NCBI RefSeq assembly: GCF_019263585.2
Contig: NZ_JADQDF010000001.1
Coordinates: 4,908,501-4,972,500 of the forward strand
Source of the DNA: Pseudonocardia oceani
Lineage (GTDB): Bacteria > Actinomycetota > Actinomycetes > Mycobacteriales > Pseudonocardiaceae
Reading direction: 5' to 3'
Length of the DNA: 64,000 nt
Shown: positions 60,707-64,000 of the stretch, one piece after another
Layout of the letters: the number at the start of each line of letters is the position of its first letter
Numbering within the stretch: the stretch's first letter is position 1
Translations under genes and position numbers: made by a program
The notes under the pieces: generated by a model
What the model saw: only the letters and a program-made list of their open reading frames with translations
Told to the model about the DNA's origin: nothing
The model's database searches: none

Positions 60707-61500
60707 GGTCGCTGCTGTTCGTCCCCGGCGGGCGCGCCGACATGATCGCCAAGGTGGGTCGCTCGCGGCCCGACGGCGTGGTCCTCGACCTGGAGGACGC
60801 CGTCGCGGCCGGGGACAAGGACACCGCGCGGGCCACCGTCGTCGCGGCGCTGGCGGTGCTCGACGTCGACGCCGTCGTGCTCGTGCGCGTCAACCCGCCC
60901 GGCAGCCCCTGGTTCGCCGACGACCTCGCCGCGGTGGCGGGAACGCGCGCCGACGGCGTGGTGCTGCCCAAGCTGGAGCATCCGGGGCAGGTGGAGCAGG
61001 TGCGCACGGGGCTCGGGCCGGACGCGGTCGTCGTCGGGGGACTGGAGACCGCGCTCGGCGTGGCCGACAGCCGCGCCCTGCTCGAGGGCAGCGGGCTCGC
61101 GGCGGCCTACTTCGGCGCCGAGGACTACGTCGCCGACCTGGGTGGGCGCCGCACCGCCGGCGGGCACGAGGTGCTCTACGCCCGCAGCCGCGTCGCCCTG
61201 GCCGGGCGCCTGTCGGGCGTGCCGGTCCTCGACCAGGTCGTGGTCGCGGTCCGCGACGACGACGCGTTCCGCCGCGAGGCCGCGCAGGCCCGCGACCTCG
61301 GCTACGCGGGCAAGCTCTGCATCCACCCGGCGCAGGTGGCGCTGGCGCACGAGGCGTTCACGCCGTCGGAGGCCGAGGTGGCGCACGCCCGCGCCGTCGT
61401 CGAGGCGTCCGCGCAGGGCGTCGGCCTCGTCGACGGGCAGATGGTCGACGACGTGCACGTGCGCATGGCCCGCGCCGTCCTGGACCGCGCCGGCCCCTGA
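60703..61500 (+). CDS. CitE-like beta-hydroxyacyl-CoA lyase (HpcH/HpaI family)
   Basis: A 265-aa TIM-barrel lyase. [17 protein letters not shown], the metal/CoA region [18 protein letters not shown] and [17 protein letters not shown] are family hallmarks. A close relative of known function is mycobacterial Rv2498c, which cleaves citramalyl-CoA and HMG-CoA. Here it would split HMG-CoA-type products to acetyl-CoA. I chose GTG 60703, which overlaps the MaoC stop; GTG 60691 is possible. Confidence 0.87.
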   Translation: MRSLLFVPGGRADMIAKVGRSRPDGVVLDLEDAVAAGDKDTARATVVAALAVLDVDAVVLVRVNPPGSPWFADDLAAVAGTRADGVVLPKLEHPGQVEQVRTGLGPDAVVVGGLETALGVADSRALLEGSGLAAAYFGAEDYVADLGGRRTAGGHEVLYARSRVALAGRLSGVPVLDQVVVAVRDDDAFRREAAQARDLGYAGKLCIHPAQVALAHEAFTPSEAEVAHARAVVEASAQGVGLVDGQMVDDVHVRMARAVLDRAGP

Positions 61501-61521
61501 CCGCCCGCCGCAGAGCAGGGG

Positions 61522-63174
<1,653 letters not shown>

Positions 63175-63356
63175 GCGCCCACCTTACGTACGGGTCGGGA
63201 GGCCGGACCGGCCCCCGACCAGTCCGACCCCCCGGGGAACGCGCAGCGGGACCGTGAGGTCCCTCGACGCGGGGTCTCCGGGTGGAGACCCTCCCCGTTC
63301 GGAGAGGTTCCGTCAACCGCAAGCAACCGCTGACATGACCCGATAGCGTGTCCGGC

Positions 63357-64000
63357 ATGGCTGGATCGATTCTCGGCACGTCCGTCCGTCGGGTCGAGGA
63401 CCGCGACCTCATCACCGGCGCGAGCACCTACGTCGGCAACCACCCCGTCGACGGCGTGCTGCACCTCGCCTTCGTCCGATCGCCCCTGGCGCACGGCCGC
63501 GTCACGGGCATCGACACCGCGGCCGCGGCGGCCGCGCCGGGCGTCGTCGCCGTGTTCACCGCCGACGACCTCGAGCTGCCCGCGCACCACGGGCTGATGG
63601 TGCTCAACCCCGCGCTGCCGCGCCCGCCGCTGGCCACCGGCACCGTGCGGTTCGTCGGCGAGGCGGTCGCGGTGGTCGTGGCCGCGTCGCCCGCGGAGGC
63701 CGTCGACGCCGCGGAGCTGGTGGAGGTCGACTACGACCCGCTGCCCGCCGTCGTCGACCCCGAGGCCGCGCTGGCCCCGGACGCCGTGCCGCAGTACGCC
63801 GGGCAGGACACCAACCTCGCGGGCGGCGTGCGCAGCGACGGTGATGCGAGCGGCGGGGACGTCCTCGACGACGCCGAGGTCGTCGTCCGGGCGCGGATGG
63901 TCAACCAGCGGCTCGCCGTGCTGCCGATGGAGGGCAACGCGATCCTCGTGGAGCCCGGCGACGAGGGCCTGACGATCCGGGTCTCCACGCAGATGCCGCA
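63357..64000 (+). CDS. Molybdenum hydroxylase large subunit (CoxL/XDH family), 5' part
   Basis: The first 214 codons of a xanthine-dehydrogenase-family molybdopterin-binding subunit; the gene runs off the window. GTSVRRVEDRDLITGASTYV and HLAFVRSPLAHGRVTGID form the alpha/beta hammerhead domain, then VRFVGEAVAVVVA and VEVDYDPLPAVVDPEAAL. The active-site loop lies beyond the edge, so CO dehydrogenase, xanthine or aromatic/aldehyde hydroxylase cannot be told apart. Confidence 0.88.
   Translation, partial: MAGSILGTSVRRVEDRDLITGASTYVGNHPVDGVLHLAFVRSPLAHGRVTGIDTAAAAAAPGVVAVFTADDLELPAHHGLMVLNPALPRPPLATGTVRFVGEAVAVVVAASPAEAVDAAELVEVDYDPLPAVVDPEAALAPDAVPQYAGQDTNLAGGVRSDGDASGGDVLDDAEVVVRARMVNQRLAVLPMEGNAILVEPGDEGLTIRVSTQMP

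Noticed and set aside
57889-61458. Open reverse-strand frame of about 1,190 codons
   Set aside because: Antisense to the carboxyltransferase, synthetase, MaoC and CitE genes, whose frames carry intact active sites.

Overview
The window is a very GC-rich (roughly 73%) actinobacterial chromosome segment. Gene content points to a Pseudonocardia-like member of the Pseudonocardiaceae: IdeR, SthA, a PAC2 protein, an SCO5389-family protein, many GTG starts and 4-bp ATGA/GTGA overlaps. I saw no rRNA, tRNA, insertion sequence, prophage or CRISPR. The lineage is an inference from gene content.

Layout. 0-9.3 kb: mixed chromosomal genes (PAC2 fragment, MFS carrier, CooC-like ATPase with an SCO5389 partner, PadR repressor, TPP enzyme, lipoprotein, YkvA-like protein, oxidoreductase, PEBP). 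9.3-12.7 kb: the end of a catechol meta-cleavage pathway (acylating acetaldehyde dehydrogenase, 4-hydroxy-2-oxovalerate aldolase, semialdehyde dehydrogenase). 12.8-22.3 kb: signalling block with a large LuxR (LAL) regulator, then an overlapping run of hybrid histidine kinase, 61-aa protein, response regulator, MinD-like ATPase and cNMP/patatin protein. 22.3-43.8 kb: aromatic catabolic island. 44.3-54.8 kb: core chromosome (M23 peptidase, sthA, DUF4192, galE, ideR, sulfurtransferase, acuC, Pat-type acetyltransferase). 54.8-61.5 kb: TetR-controlled acyl-CoA cluster resembling leucine/isovalerate catabolism. 61.5-64 kb: class I fumarase and the start of a molybdenum hydroxylase large subunit.

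The island is the highlight. One arm (25.8-28.7 kb, +) encodes two proteins that together look like the two core subunits of phenylphosphate synthase / CreHI-type aryl kinases: a swivelling-His subunit and an ATP-grasp subunit. The divergent arm (25.7-22.9 kb, -) encodes a Rieske oxygenase, a 55-aa zinc-ribbon protein, a HAD hydrolase and an SDR, all overlapping or nearly so. A second Rieske oxygenase with its own zinc-ribbon partner lies at 29.6-31.1 kb. Two tandem catechol 2,3-dioxygenases are cotranscribed with a histidine phosphatase, and the lower-pathway hydratase, decarboxylase, tautomerase and a Rieske ferredoxin lie on the opposite strand. My inference is an aerobic route in which a phenolic substrate is phosphorylated, attacked by Rieske oxygenases, dephosphorylated to a catechol and cleaved extradiol. 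The hydratase/decarboxylase/tautomerase unit, the dioxygenase unit and the distant 9.4-kb operon share a CGTTCCG-N5-CGGAACG palindrome, suggesting one IclR-type regulon.

Two repeat families stand out: a pair of 77-bp MIRU-like inserts placed exactly in start/stop overlaps of two operons, and a set of long near-perfect intergenic hairpins with mutually unrelated sequences.
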